Below, in pieces: positions 56,200 through 64,000 of a stretch of DNA of 64,000 nucleotides. The translations under genes were made by a program, and so were the position numbers. Numbering within the stretch: the first letter of the stretch is position 1; each line of letters starts with the position of its first letter. The notes beneath the pieces are model-generated. The model ran no database searches. It saw nothing but the letters and a program-made list of their open reading frames with translations, and was not told the DNA's origin. The stretch spans positions 64,735,741-64,799,740 of the forward strand of contig CM041465.1 of the NCBI GenBank assembly GCA_023213395.1, given 5' to 3'. The DNA is from Cycas panzhihuaensis (taxonomy: Eukaryota; Cycadophyta).

Positions 56200-57400
56200 G
56201 GCCCTCATCATCAACATATTCATGTTTAGCTTTTATTGTTTCAAATCATACTAAAATAAAATGAAGTAAGGCTGAATGGTAATTAATTATATCCCATTAA
56301 ATTTAATTACTATAGATATCAAATGGCCTCTACCTATTAAAGAGGAGTTGATAAATAAGATGTCCAAAGGAAAAGTATTTTCCAAATTTGATTACAAATA
56401 TGGATATCATCAAATAAAGATCTACCATTAGGATATCCATAAAACAACGTTTTCAACACCAATTGGTTTATTCGAATGGTTGGTTATATTATTTAGATTA
56501 AAAAATATATCCAATCAATTCTAGTAGCACATGGATTTGATATTTGTAAAATATAATAAGTCTATGGCCAACTATATTGATGGCATTATTATATATTTTA
56601 CTAATTTAACTTCTCATGTATAATATTTTAAATTGTTTGTTGAAACAATTCAAGATCATGGCAGTGAGTTGTCTAAGGCTAGCCATAAGTTTCTTATAGC
56701 TTAATCTAAAATTGAGTTTTTGGGAGTTCTTTTAGAAGGAGGCAAGGTCATACTTTAAAAACATATTTTGAAGAAAATTACTTAATTCCCAACATCATTT
56801 TCATCATTAGAGCAATGCTAAAGATTTCTTGGATGTGTAAATTATGCATGTAAATGTATTCATCATTTCTTAGAAAAAGTTATATCTCTTTGCAAATCAA
56901 TGTGAACCAAGCCCTTCAAATGGATTAAAGAAGTAGGAAAAGTAGTTCAACTTCTCAAAACTAATTTCTAAAACCTACCAACCTTAACTCTAACCTATTA
57001 AGGACCATATACTTTATAGACAAATGCTTCTAAAGAATCATGGAGAGTAGTTTTATTAATAATAACAATAGTATAGGAAGAAATCTGTAGCTTTGCGAGT
57101 GGGTAATTTAAAAATTATGAGTTGAATTATTGGCCAATTGAGAAGAAAATATTAGATATCATAAAGGGAGTAAACAAATTCCATACCTTATTACTATCTA
57201 AAAGTTTTATGATTAAAATAGTTAGTAAAAATTTTTAAATGGTTTATGGCCAAAATTATTTCTACCTAGTTATGTAGGGGTTATTATGTATGGTGGTAAG
57301 CCATTCTTCACTAATATAATTTTGAAATTAAAAATATTCAAGGAAAAACTAATTCACTTCCTGATGCATTAATAAGAGAATTATTAACTTATGTTTAAAT
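56200..57400 (+). pseudogene. Reverse transcriptase/RNase H of pararetrovirus V
   Basis: A plus-strand phase with a caulimovirid-style RT: INY-PLN-type start (NYIPLNLITIDIKWPLP), SKFDYKYGYHQIKI, FEWLVILFRLKN and FLGVLLEGGKV. The catalytic box reads Y-I-D-G near 56570. The RNase H part follows (TNASKESWRVVL, NYWPIEKKILDIIK) near 57015-57180. There is no integrase after it and no LTR of its own, which separates it from Ty3 elements. Stops and frameshifts are abundant, so it is an inactive genomic fossil. Confidence 0.7.
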
Positions 57401-57420
57401 ATTTTAGGGATCTTCATCAA

Positions 57421-57566
57421 TAGTTAGTATCTTAAGTAAGAAAATGATCCATTTTTAGATCTTTAATTTCACAATACTTATTAAAATGCCTTATTATACT
57501 TATTTTTCATATTTGTAACCTTCTTTTAGTAGAAAAATGCCATTGAGATGCTTGTAAAATGAAAAA
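57421..57566. other. Short spacer, nothing recognised
   Basis: AT-rich sequence with no supported feature between pararetrovirus V and the 21-bp minisatellite. Confidence 0.4.
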
Positions 57567-57671
57567 CAAGTGCAACCAAGTGGACTACAAGTGCAACCAA
57601 GTGGTCTACAAGTGTAACTGAGTGGTCTACAAGTGCAACTGAGTGGTCTACAAGTGCATCCAAGTGCAACC
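57567..57671 (+). repeat. 21-bp minisatellite, four units and a degenerate fifth
   Basis: Unit CAAGTGCAACCAAGTGGTCTA at 57567, 57588, 57609 and 57630, with single-base variants, then a partial unit at 57651. The 21-bp period keeps frame, giving seven-residue repeats in a minus-strand frame (CTCRPLS). A real protein is not otherwise supported. Confidence 0.85.
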
Positions 57672-57943
57672 AGTGCAGACTGTAAGTGCAACCATTGTGA
57701 AAAACAGAAAACGGAAAAACAGAAAAATAGAAAAATGGCTATGATTTTGATGGAGAAAAAGGAGTCCATTTCACACAAAATTTTAAGAGGAAATTTTTAT
57801 ACATGTCCTCTACACAATAGAAGAAAGAAAACACTTGAATAAATATATTTAAGTTAGTTTTTCAACCATTCAAGAGTTGGTTGAAAAACTAAAACAAGAA
57901 AACTAGTTATGCGCAAACAGGGTTTTAAAATAACATAATTTCT

Positions 57944-58340
57944 TTAAGTAAAAATGTAACAACACCCAGGAGCCCTAAATGCAATAAGAGGAGTAAGATT
58001 CAAGGGGAGTTGATGTAAAATAACTTTCCAAAAAAAAGAATGGATCCAAAATGGGAAAACTGTGTAGGAGAAAACGAAAGGAAGTGAAAGAAGAAAATAG
58101 ATAAAAGGGGCAATAGAAAAATGCCCAAATCTATTTGTGGGGGTAGTGAACCAGCCCAAGAAGGTGTAGTTGTATCCAAAGGAAGAAAAGACCAGCTGTA
58201 GTAGTCCAAGAAAGAGACACCAGTGGAAATCTTCTCCAAGAAAAGGGTTTTTGTTTGAATGGCAACCAAAACTTCTCACACAGCTCATTGGTAATGATTC
58301 CAAAGAGTGTGTAGCAGCCTAAAATATACTTAGCACTCAT
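57944..58340 (-). other. Unassigned overlapping minus-strand frames (69-119 codons)
   Basis: Three overlapping minus-strand frames of 69-119 codons are rich in Phe, Leu and Trp. I do not recognise any of them. The hydrophobic bias could be a membrane protein remnant, but AT-rich DNA gives such frames by chance. No start context, neighbours or homologues support a gene. Confidence 0.2.
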
Positions 58341-58626
58341 TTATTCTCTCCCAACTTGTTGTATCAGTCCTATGCATGCTTAATAGAGCACAAACATAAA
58401 GAATTTTATAAGGAAAATTTTAAATATTTTTAAATTAATGTAACATTATTGTAAATTTATTCTGAATTTGTTTCAATTGGACTAAGTCTTTACTTTTCCA
58501 TTCAAATTTGGATCAAAAAAGCCTATGTAACCTAGGAGGATGGGATTTTGATAAAGTTCTTCATACACCTAAAGACTATGAAGAGTTTTATCTAACTATA
58601 CATAAAATCTTCATTTAGCTAAAATA

Positions 58627-58824
58627 TTAGACCTGATACCAATAAGCTAAAGTTGATTCTATATGAAAATAAGGATTAAAAATTAATATATTTATAAATT
58701 CTACATCTTGGAGTTCTATTATACCAGTTCCATTAAAACATTTAATCCACTCAGAAATACTTAACCATTTATTTTTCTTTAGAAAATGGTATATATTCTC
58801 ATAAATCTTTTTAAACTTTGGCAA
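58627..58824 (-). CDS. Unassigned 65-codon frame with protein-like composition
   Basis: A minus-strand frame reading KKIYENIYHFLKKNKWLSIS, then EWIKCFNGTGIIELQDVEF and ending FNPYFHIESTLAYWYQV. The composition (amphipathic, Trp and Cys present, no low complexity) looks like part of a real protein. It opens no recognised family. It lies between the end of pararetrovirus V (opposite strand) and element G (58938), so it could be a fragment of a viral or mobile protein. It has no convincing start and no neighbouring exons. Confidence 0.3.
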   Translation of the reverse strand: MPKFKKIYENIYHFLKKNKWLSISEWIKCFNGTGIIELQDVEFINILIFNPYFHIESTLAYWYQV

Positions 58825-58937
58825 GGATTATATTCCTAATTCTTAACTACTCTTCTTATATCAAGATGTAGATATCAGATTTCACGTATGACATGTAATA
58901 AAAATATATTATGGAAGGTATCCTCAAGGGTCTAAGT

Positions 58938-59287
58938 TGAAGGACAAGGTACAAAGAAGGACTTCATAATGGTGAGTACATGCTTGCTCAAAGTAAAAAT
59001 CTTTGATGAATAGTGGGTAGTGTTAAAAAACACCTGGGAGGTATTCCCATCCCATTTATAAATAATTTGGGGAGGCAGTAAGTGCCTCAACCTAACCTAT
59101 ACATAATTCAAGTTAATATTAAAAAATATAATTAATAAAAGGAGTGTGTACCTTAATAATAATGTGTTGGCATATGGTACCTAATGGTGAATAACTTATA
59201 GCTCAAGGTGTCCTAATGAGCCCCAAAGATGACTTTGAGGGAACTTAGGTGCACATCTCCATACACACATTAGGTGTTATCCCAACA
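58938..59287 (-). repeat. Element G 3' LTR
   Basis: Minus-strand TGTTGGGATAACACC at 59287 to about CCTTCA at 58938, about 350 bp. Segments such as CTCAAAGTCATCTTTGGGG and GGGAATACCTCC match the LTR of element H, so both belong to one family. The exact distal end is uncertain. Confidence 0.7.
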
Positions 59288-59296
59288 TTCTTCCCC
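59288..59296 (-). other. Polypurine tract of element G
   Basis: Minus-strand GGGGAAGAA immediately before the LTR start. Confidence 0.7.
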
Positions 59297-59299
59297 ATA

Positions 59300-60060
59300 A
59301 TACCTAATATAAATAAAGTCCAAGCTATCTCTAAATTTCTAGAATTTAACTTTGTATAATGCCTTTGTAAATATATCTATTGTTTGGTCTTCAGTGCTAC
59401 AATAGGCTAGTTCAATTTCTTATGCTTGTACTAGTTCTTAAATGAAACAATGTTGAGTCTTAATATATTTCATTTTACCATGAAAAATTGGATTATTTTC
59501 CATTTAGATAGTGCTCTGATTATTGCACCAAATTCTGATGGGACCTTTCTATTTTAGCTAGAAATCTTTTAGTAGTCTTCTGAACCAAACTGATTCACAT
59601 GCATCTACTACTGCTACTTTATACTCTACCTCAGTTATATATAAGGAAACTATGTTTTGTTTCTTTGTACTCCATGCTACGACTATTGATTCCATATTGA
59701 CTATATAACCTCTTGTAGATTTCCTTTCATCAATATCTCCTACCCGATCTAAATATGTATAGCCAATCAACTGAAATTTTGGAGAAGCTCTGTAGTATAG
59801 CCCATATTCTTGAATTTCTTTAAGATATCAGAGAATTCTCTTAGTTTCTTGCCAATGTGTGGTTTTTGGATCTTGCATGAACCTATACACAACACTAACT
59901 GAGTGTATTATATCTTGTTGAGTGGATGTCAAATATATCAAGCTACCAATAAGTTGTCTGTAAAGTGGTGGGTCAACTGATATAGAGTCATTTAACTTAG
60001 AGAGATTGATTCTAGTTTCTTCTAGCATTTCCAATGGTTTACAGTCTATCATCCTAAACT
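59300..60060 (-). pseudogene. Element G RNase H and RT C-terminal part
   Basis: 59558-59770 encodes YLDRVGDIDERKSTRGYIV and AWSTKKQNIVSLYITEVEY, a copia RNase H. 59828-60052 encodes PPLYRQLIGSLIYL and VVYRFMQDPKTTHW, the RT thumb/connection region that precedes it. The tail of RNase H continues to about 59300 in broken frames (YCSTEDQTIDIFTKAL-like). It degrades the RNA strand in hybrids. Confidence 0.75.
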
Positions 60061-61030
60061 TTTATAATAAATCCAAAGTATGTTTCCATTGGGAAATGAA
60101 AATGACCTTCTTGTCTTAACATACTTCCAAACCTAGGAAGTAATGCATTAGCCCAAAATCTGTCATCTCAAATTCTTTACACATAATATCTTTAAATTGT
60201 CACAATAGGTGGGAGTCATTTATAGTATACACAAGGTCATCCATATAAAGTCCTACTATTAGGATTGAATCTCCCTTTATTTGAATATACAGATTAGGGT
60301 CTACTTCAGATCTTTCAAACCCTTGATCTCTGAAGTATTTATCTATGCAGGAATACTAAGCCTTGGGTGCTTATTTTAAACCATAAAGTACCTTTTTTAG
60401 TTTATACACTTTATTTGTTGCCCCTCTAACTTCAAAATTGAGGGTTTGAGTGACATAAATATCCTCTTTGATATAACCATTAAGGAAGGTACTTTTAACA
60501 TCTATTTGGTAAACTTTCCAATCCATTTGTGCTACTAAACTCATAATCATTATAATTGATTCCATCTGAGCAATAGAGGTAAAAGTTTTAGTATAGTTAA
60601 TACTTTTTTTTTAGTAAACCCCATAACAACCAATCTAGCCTTGTATTTGTCAATAGAGCCATTTGAGTAAAACTTGGTTTTGTAGATCCATTTGATACCA
60701 ATAGCCTTTTTTTCTAGAGGTAAATTGACTAACTCCCAAGTGTTATTTTTAACAATAGAGTTGTATTCATCTTCTATTGTTTTTTTCTAACATTCATATT
60801 GATTAGATTTATTAAAGGTTTGAGGCTCATGAGTCTCTAATACTTTGCTCATAAGGGTAAAATTAACCCTATGTGAGCATGTGGATCTACAATTACTATC
60901 CAATATGTCACCTGAGTCATGATTCTGATGAACCCATTTTGGTAGATTTTGTGGTGGAGGTTCATAGGAAGTTCCCTTCCTACTAGGTTTATTAATAACT
61001 CTTATAGATTCAAATATAGAAGGCATATAT
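60061..61030 (-). pseudogene. Element G reverse transcriptase
   Basis: 60371-60565 encodes MDWKVYQIDVKSTFLNGYIKE and KLKKVLYGLK. The catalytic box near 60237-60248 reads Y-M-D-D in the context LYMDDLVY, so the two Asp residues are kept. The linker between integrase and RT (60787-61026) is low in recognisable motifs. Stops separate the pieces. It would copy element RNA into DNA. Confidence 0.75.
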
Positions 61031-61141
61031 TTAGTTTTGGATAATGTATTAAACTTTATTGCAACTTCCTTTTTCTTTTCTTAAGTGTTGATAATAGGTA
61101 TCCTCTTGGAATTCAACATCTCTGCTTATCATGACCCTTTT

Positions 61142-62228
61142 TTATTTGGGGTCATAAACTTTATATGACTTAAATGTTTTACTATAACCAAGGAATATAT
61201 ATTTGATGCTATGATCGCCCAACTTGGATTTTTTTTTATTAGGAATGTGAGCATAGGCAAGGCATCCAAAGACTCTAAGATGATGTATGCTTGGTTTGTA
61301 ATTGGTCTGAGCTTCTTTAGGAAATTTCCACTTAAGGGCTTTAGTGGAGCACCTATTAAATAAATAAATAGTTGTATGTACTTCTTTAGCCCAAAATTCA
61401 TGTCCCAGATTCTTGTCCTTAAGCATACACCTGACTATTTTGACTATAGTGTGATATTTCCTCTCCACTACACCATTTTACTATGGGGTGTAGGGATTAG
61501 TGAATTGTCTTCTAATGCCATGGTGTACACAATAATCCTTAAATATATTAGAGATAAATTCTCCCCTATTATCTGATCTTAGGGATAGTACCTTGTATTC
61601 ACTTTATCACTCCATGGAGGTCTTGAAATCAACAAAGTGTTGAAAGACATCTGATTTATATTTGAGGAAGAAAATCCATGTCTTCCTTGTGAAATCATCT
61701 ATGACTGTGATGAAGTATCTAGCACCTATTAGTGAGGCAATGTTCATAGGAACACAAATATCTATATATACCAATTGAAGTGGACCTGATGCTTGATGAC
61801 TAAAGTCTGGAAAACTTTCTCTATGGTGTTTTCCAATAAGACATCCTTTACATATGTTTTTATTCACTTTAATATATGGCAATCCATTTTCCATATCTAT
61901 TTACTTTATAAGGTCCAAACTATTGTAATTAAGATGGTCAAATCTTCTATGCCACAATTTGCTATCTAATTTAGTTAAAGTTCTTAGGGTATATATATTT
62001 GAAGGAGTAAGAATAAGTTTCAACAATCAATCCTTAGTCATCTTCCCTTTTGTAACTATAACTTTGTTTCTCTTTTTATCTTTAATTACATACTCACCAT
62101 TGTCAAAGATAACTTTGTAGTCTTGTCCCATCATCTACCCTATAGATAATAAGTTTTTCTTTAATATTGGGACATATAAGACATCATCAAGATGTCTATA
62201 TTCTTATATATCTATCATTAGGGCTATA
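61142..62228 (-). pseudogene. Element G integrase, pre-integrase segment and protease end
   Basis: 61607-61894 gives CKGCLIGKHHRESFPDFSHQ, LVYIDICVPMNI and FITVIDDFTRKTWIFFLK, i.e. part of the zinc region and the first catalytic Asp. A SDNRGEF segment near 61570 holds the second Asp. 61142-61468 opens with MERKYHTIVKIVRCML, where the Glu of ER(K) is the third catalytic residue, and continues to the GCLAYAHIPN block. The end of the copia protease (LLSIG- and GEYVIK-like) is at 62090-62200. Confidence 0.75.
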
Positions 62229-62553
62229 TGTTGGGAATAATCCCAATGTTTATGCACTAGAGCGCTTAGGGCCCCTCAAAGCCACCTTTGAGGGCCCCTA
62301 GGGCACCTTGAACTGCTCAGCCGCCGGACCGACCACTCACGTGAGGTAATTACACTGCTATTTATTTTTATATTTTTCAAACTAACCTTAATTGTTGTGC
62401 GGTAGGGTGATGGCGCCCACGCCTCCCGAATCTCTATTTAAGGGTTGGGAATACCTCCCTGGTGTTTATTAACACCGCCACTCTTTCGGAAATTGCCGTT
62501 GTACTCAAGATGAAAGTCTCGTGATGTCCTGCTCTGCTCCTTTGGCTCCATCA
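62229..62553 (+). repeat. Element H 5' LTR
   Basis: TGTTGGGAATAATCCCAATG ... TTTGGCTCCATCA. The start holds the inverted repeat TTGGGA/TCCCAA common in copia LTRs. TATTTAAG is at 62435-62442. It is rich in CpG compared with G. Confidence 0.8.
62435..62442 (+). promoter_or_regulatory. TATA-like box in element H LTR
   Basis: TATTTAAG in CTCTATTTAAGGGTTGGG, about 110 bp before the LTR end. The aligned block of G has TTTATAAATGGG. Confidence 0.5.
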
Positions 62554-62568
62554 TTTGGTATCAGAGCT
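62554..62568 (+). other. Primer-binding site of element H
   Basis: TTTGGTATCAGAGCT matches the initiator-Met primer site exactly over its core and abuts the LTR. Confidence 0.85.
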
Positions 62569-63019
62569 AAGTTGATGCTATTGTCTAGTTTCTGGTTTTA
62601 GTTGCTCAATCGTCCGACGGAACATAGCTATATGATCGCCGTTGAGATTCTGGCGAGCTCACCGATCTGCTGGAGAAGACGGTTCTGAATTCCATCCACT
62701 GTGGAGGAAGATCTCTCGCTCGAAAGTCTGCTCTCCACACGGAAACCAGGTTCTTCGTTTCCGTTTCCATATTTTCAAACCTATAAACAAAAAATAATCC
62801 TTTTGATATATGTTTTAGCTTGATAAATTTGTGGTTTGCGATTCTCTGTATTAGTTTGATCTAACCATATATATAACTTTTTTTATTCTATGCATTCTTT
62901 GCATTTGTACTGAACAATTCTCAATATACATATATAATTTGATTGCTACCTGCCCCCGTTCGTTTTGTTCTTGTCTTGCTTTGGTATTTCTATTTCTCGT
63001 GAAGTGTGCACAACCTCTT

Positions 63020-63290
63020 TGCGTGATCTTTGGTATGTTCTCCATCCGCTTAAATCTACTGCTCTCCGTCTGCCTCACGACTGAGAAGGTCTCCATCTCC
63101 GTCTCCTCGCTCTCCGTCTCGCTCACGGGCCTGAGACGCCATGTCTCCGTCTCCATCTCCGTCTCCACCTCTCCGCCTCGCTCGACTGAGAAGGCCGCTT
63201 CCATCTCCGTCTCTCGCCTCCGCCTCGCTCGAGACGTTTCCATCTCCGTCTCCCTGCTCTCCGTCTCGCTCGGGGCCTTGGACCAGGTCT
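63020..63290 (+). repeat. CT-rich simple repeat, (GTCTCC/ATCTCC)n
   Basis: Imperfect hexamer repeats (TCTCCGTCTCCATCTCCGTC type) in the element H leader. The long frames seen in it on both strands are low-complexity Ser-Val or Arg-Asp-Gly runs and not genes. Confidence 0.7.
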
Positions 63291-63395
63291 CGGCCCGTGG
63301 CCGCCGTCGCCTCTCGTTCTAGGATCCGTACCAATCGGCGTGTTCGCCTTTCTGATTTTTCATTCGTTCGTTTGTGTCAATCGGCGCGCTGCGTC

Positions 63396-63548
63396 GCCTG
63401 CCTCCTCTTTTGCGTCGGTATTCATTGATCTGGTCCGTGGGGATCGGCGCCTGCCTCCTCTTTTGCGTCGGTATTCATTGATCTGGTCCGTAGGGATCGC
63501 CTGCCTCCTCTTTTGCGTCGGTATTCATTGATCTGGTCCGTAGGGATC
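63396..63548 (+). repeat. Tandem repeat, about 50-53 bp, three copies
   Basis: Copies start at 63396, 63449 and 63499 with GCCTGCCTCCTCTTTTGCGT and share ATTCATTGATCTGGTCCG. Copies 2 and 3 are identical over most of their length. Confidence 0.9.
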
Positions 63549-63570
63549 GGCGCGCTGCCTCGCGGCTTCA

Positions 63571-63668
63571 TTGACATACGTTAGGGACTTCGGTTCTCAT
63601 CTACTTTCGCCCTTCACGGCGCGCCTTTGACATACGTTACGGACTTCGGTTCTCATCTGCTTTCGCCC
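63571..63668 (+). repeat. Tandem repeat, 42-bp units 56 bp apart, two copies
   Basis: 63571-63612 and 63627-63668 share TTGACATACGTTA and GGACTTCGGTTCTCATCT, with two mismatches. Confidence 0.85.
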
Positions 63669-64000
63669 GTTCAAACTAAGGCTTCTAATATTCATTCATT
63701 CGTATCATTGATCGCTTCAATATTGTTAAGTCGCTCAGTACGCTATATCGCCTTCCGTTGTTGATTTATTGCAATTTAATATATTTATTTTACAGAGTTT
63801 TAAAGGTTATTCGAATTAATTAATAGTTAAGATTTAAGTTTAAACCTTCTAAATTTTTTTCGAGTTTTTAACTCGACGAGCGAGTTCACCCTCCTAGCAT
63901 CGGAGGTTTCTGTTTCCTGACTGGTCTTGGGTTCAATCCCAGCCCAGTTCAGCTTCAGACCGTTTTTTAAAAGAAGTTTTTTCATTTTTAAACCTTATTC

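Larger units (their letters stand above)
58938..62228 (-). mobile_element. Element G: Ty1/copia retrotransposon, 5' truncated
   Basis: The minus-strand order from high to low is protease C-terminus, GAG-pre-integrase, integrase, RT, RNase H, polypurine tract and 3' LTR (58938-59287). The 5' part (LTR, gag, most of protease) is absent, because at 62229 the LTR of element H begins in the opposite direction. It has moderate decay with several stops. Confidence 0.85.
62229..64000 (+). mobile_element. Element H: plus-strand LTR element of the G family, runs off the window
   Basis: A 325-bp LTR, an exact initiator-Met primer site, then 1.4 kb of CpG-rich leader without any gag frame, up to the window edge. 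The LTR shares the G family start (TGTTGGGA) and several internal blocks with G. The missing gag suggests a non-autonomous (LARD/TRIM-like) element, an unusually long leader, or a second insertion. The window does not decide which. Confidence 0.65.

Noticed and set aside
57500-57778. 92-codon minus-strand frame over the minisatellite
   Set aside because: It is explained by the 21-bp repeat, with no other support.
58590-58655. Minus-strand TGGTATCAGGTC resembling a primer site
   Set aside because: Three of the last bases do not match the initiator-Met site, and it coincides with the end of the frame at 58627-58824. No LTR is adjacent.
62851-63430. Frames of 90-130 codons on both strands
   Set aside because: They are simple-repeat translations (Ser-Val, Arg-Asp-Gly runs) from the CT-rich tract.
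1-64000. Host protein-coding genes, tRNA/rRNA genes, CRISPR arrays
   Set aside because: None could be supported on either strand. The short repeats found are tandem without spacers, and all longer frames belong to mobile or viral sequence.

Overview
The window looks like intergenic, repeat-dominated DNA of a seed plant with a large genome. Almost everything recognisable is an LTR retrotransposon or a decayed plant pararetrovirus. I found no intact host gene, rRNA, tRNA or CRISPR array. The species cannot be read from this sequence. Abundant, heavily decayed Ty3/gypsy elements would fit a gymnosperm, but that is a weak inference. For reference I name the elements A to H and the pararetrovirus V.

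Positions 1-38787 are a nested stack of Ty3/gypsy elements. Element A (Tat-like, minus strand) is the oldest layer (1-1793 and 19460-about 24071). Element B (Ty3 with an initiator-Met primer site and a chromodomain-like tail, plus strand, 1794-19459, target duplication TCGAT) is inserted in its pol region. Element C (Tat-like, plus strand, 3774-14698, target duplication CACTC) is inserted in the gag part of B's single gag-pol frame. Element D (Tat-like, minus strand, about 24256-38787) lies head-to-tail with A through one shortened, apparently chimeric LTR. D is the most complete Tat copy: gag, protease, RT, RNase H, integrase, an antisense reading frame with a plant-mobile-domain-like motif, and a second RNase H. 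C has the same plan but has lost two internal blocks: the RT-RNase H-integrase core, and the antisense gene.

Positions 38788-58937 are AT-rich and strongly decayed. Pieces of a caulimovirid-like endogenous pararetrovirus (V: possible movement region, coat-like region with a Cys-His knuckle, RT/RNase H) are interrupted by a decayed Ty3 element (E, 42766-48614) and a Ty1/copia element (F, 51422-56111). A 21-bp minisatellite and two unassigned small reading frames follow.

Positions 58938-64000 hold a minus-strand Ty1/copia element (G), broken at 62228 by the 5' LTR of a plus-strand element of the same LTR family (H). H's leader is CpG-rich, carries two short tandem repeats, and continues past the window edge.

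No element here has a complete set of intact catalytic motifs, so none looks autonomous. The most notable content is the Tat family architecture (two RNase H domains plus an antisense plant-mobile-domain-like frame), its deletion derivative C, and a splice-donor-like site held at almost the same distance from the LTR start in all four LTR copies.
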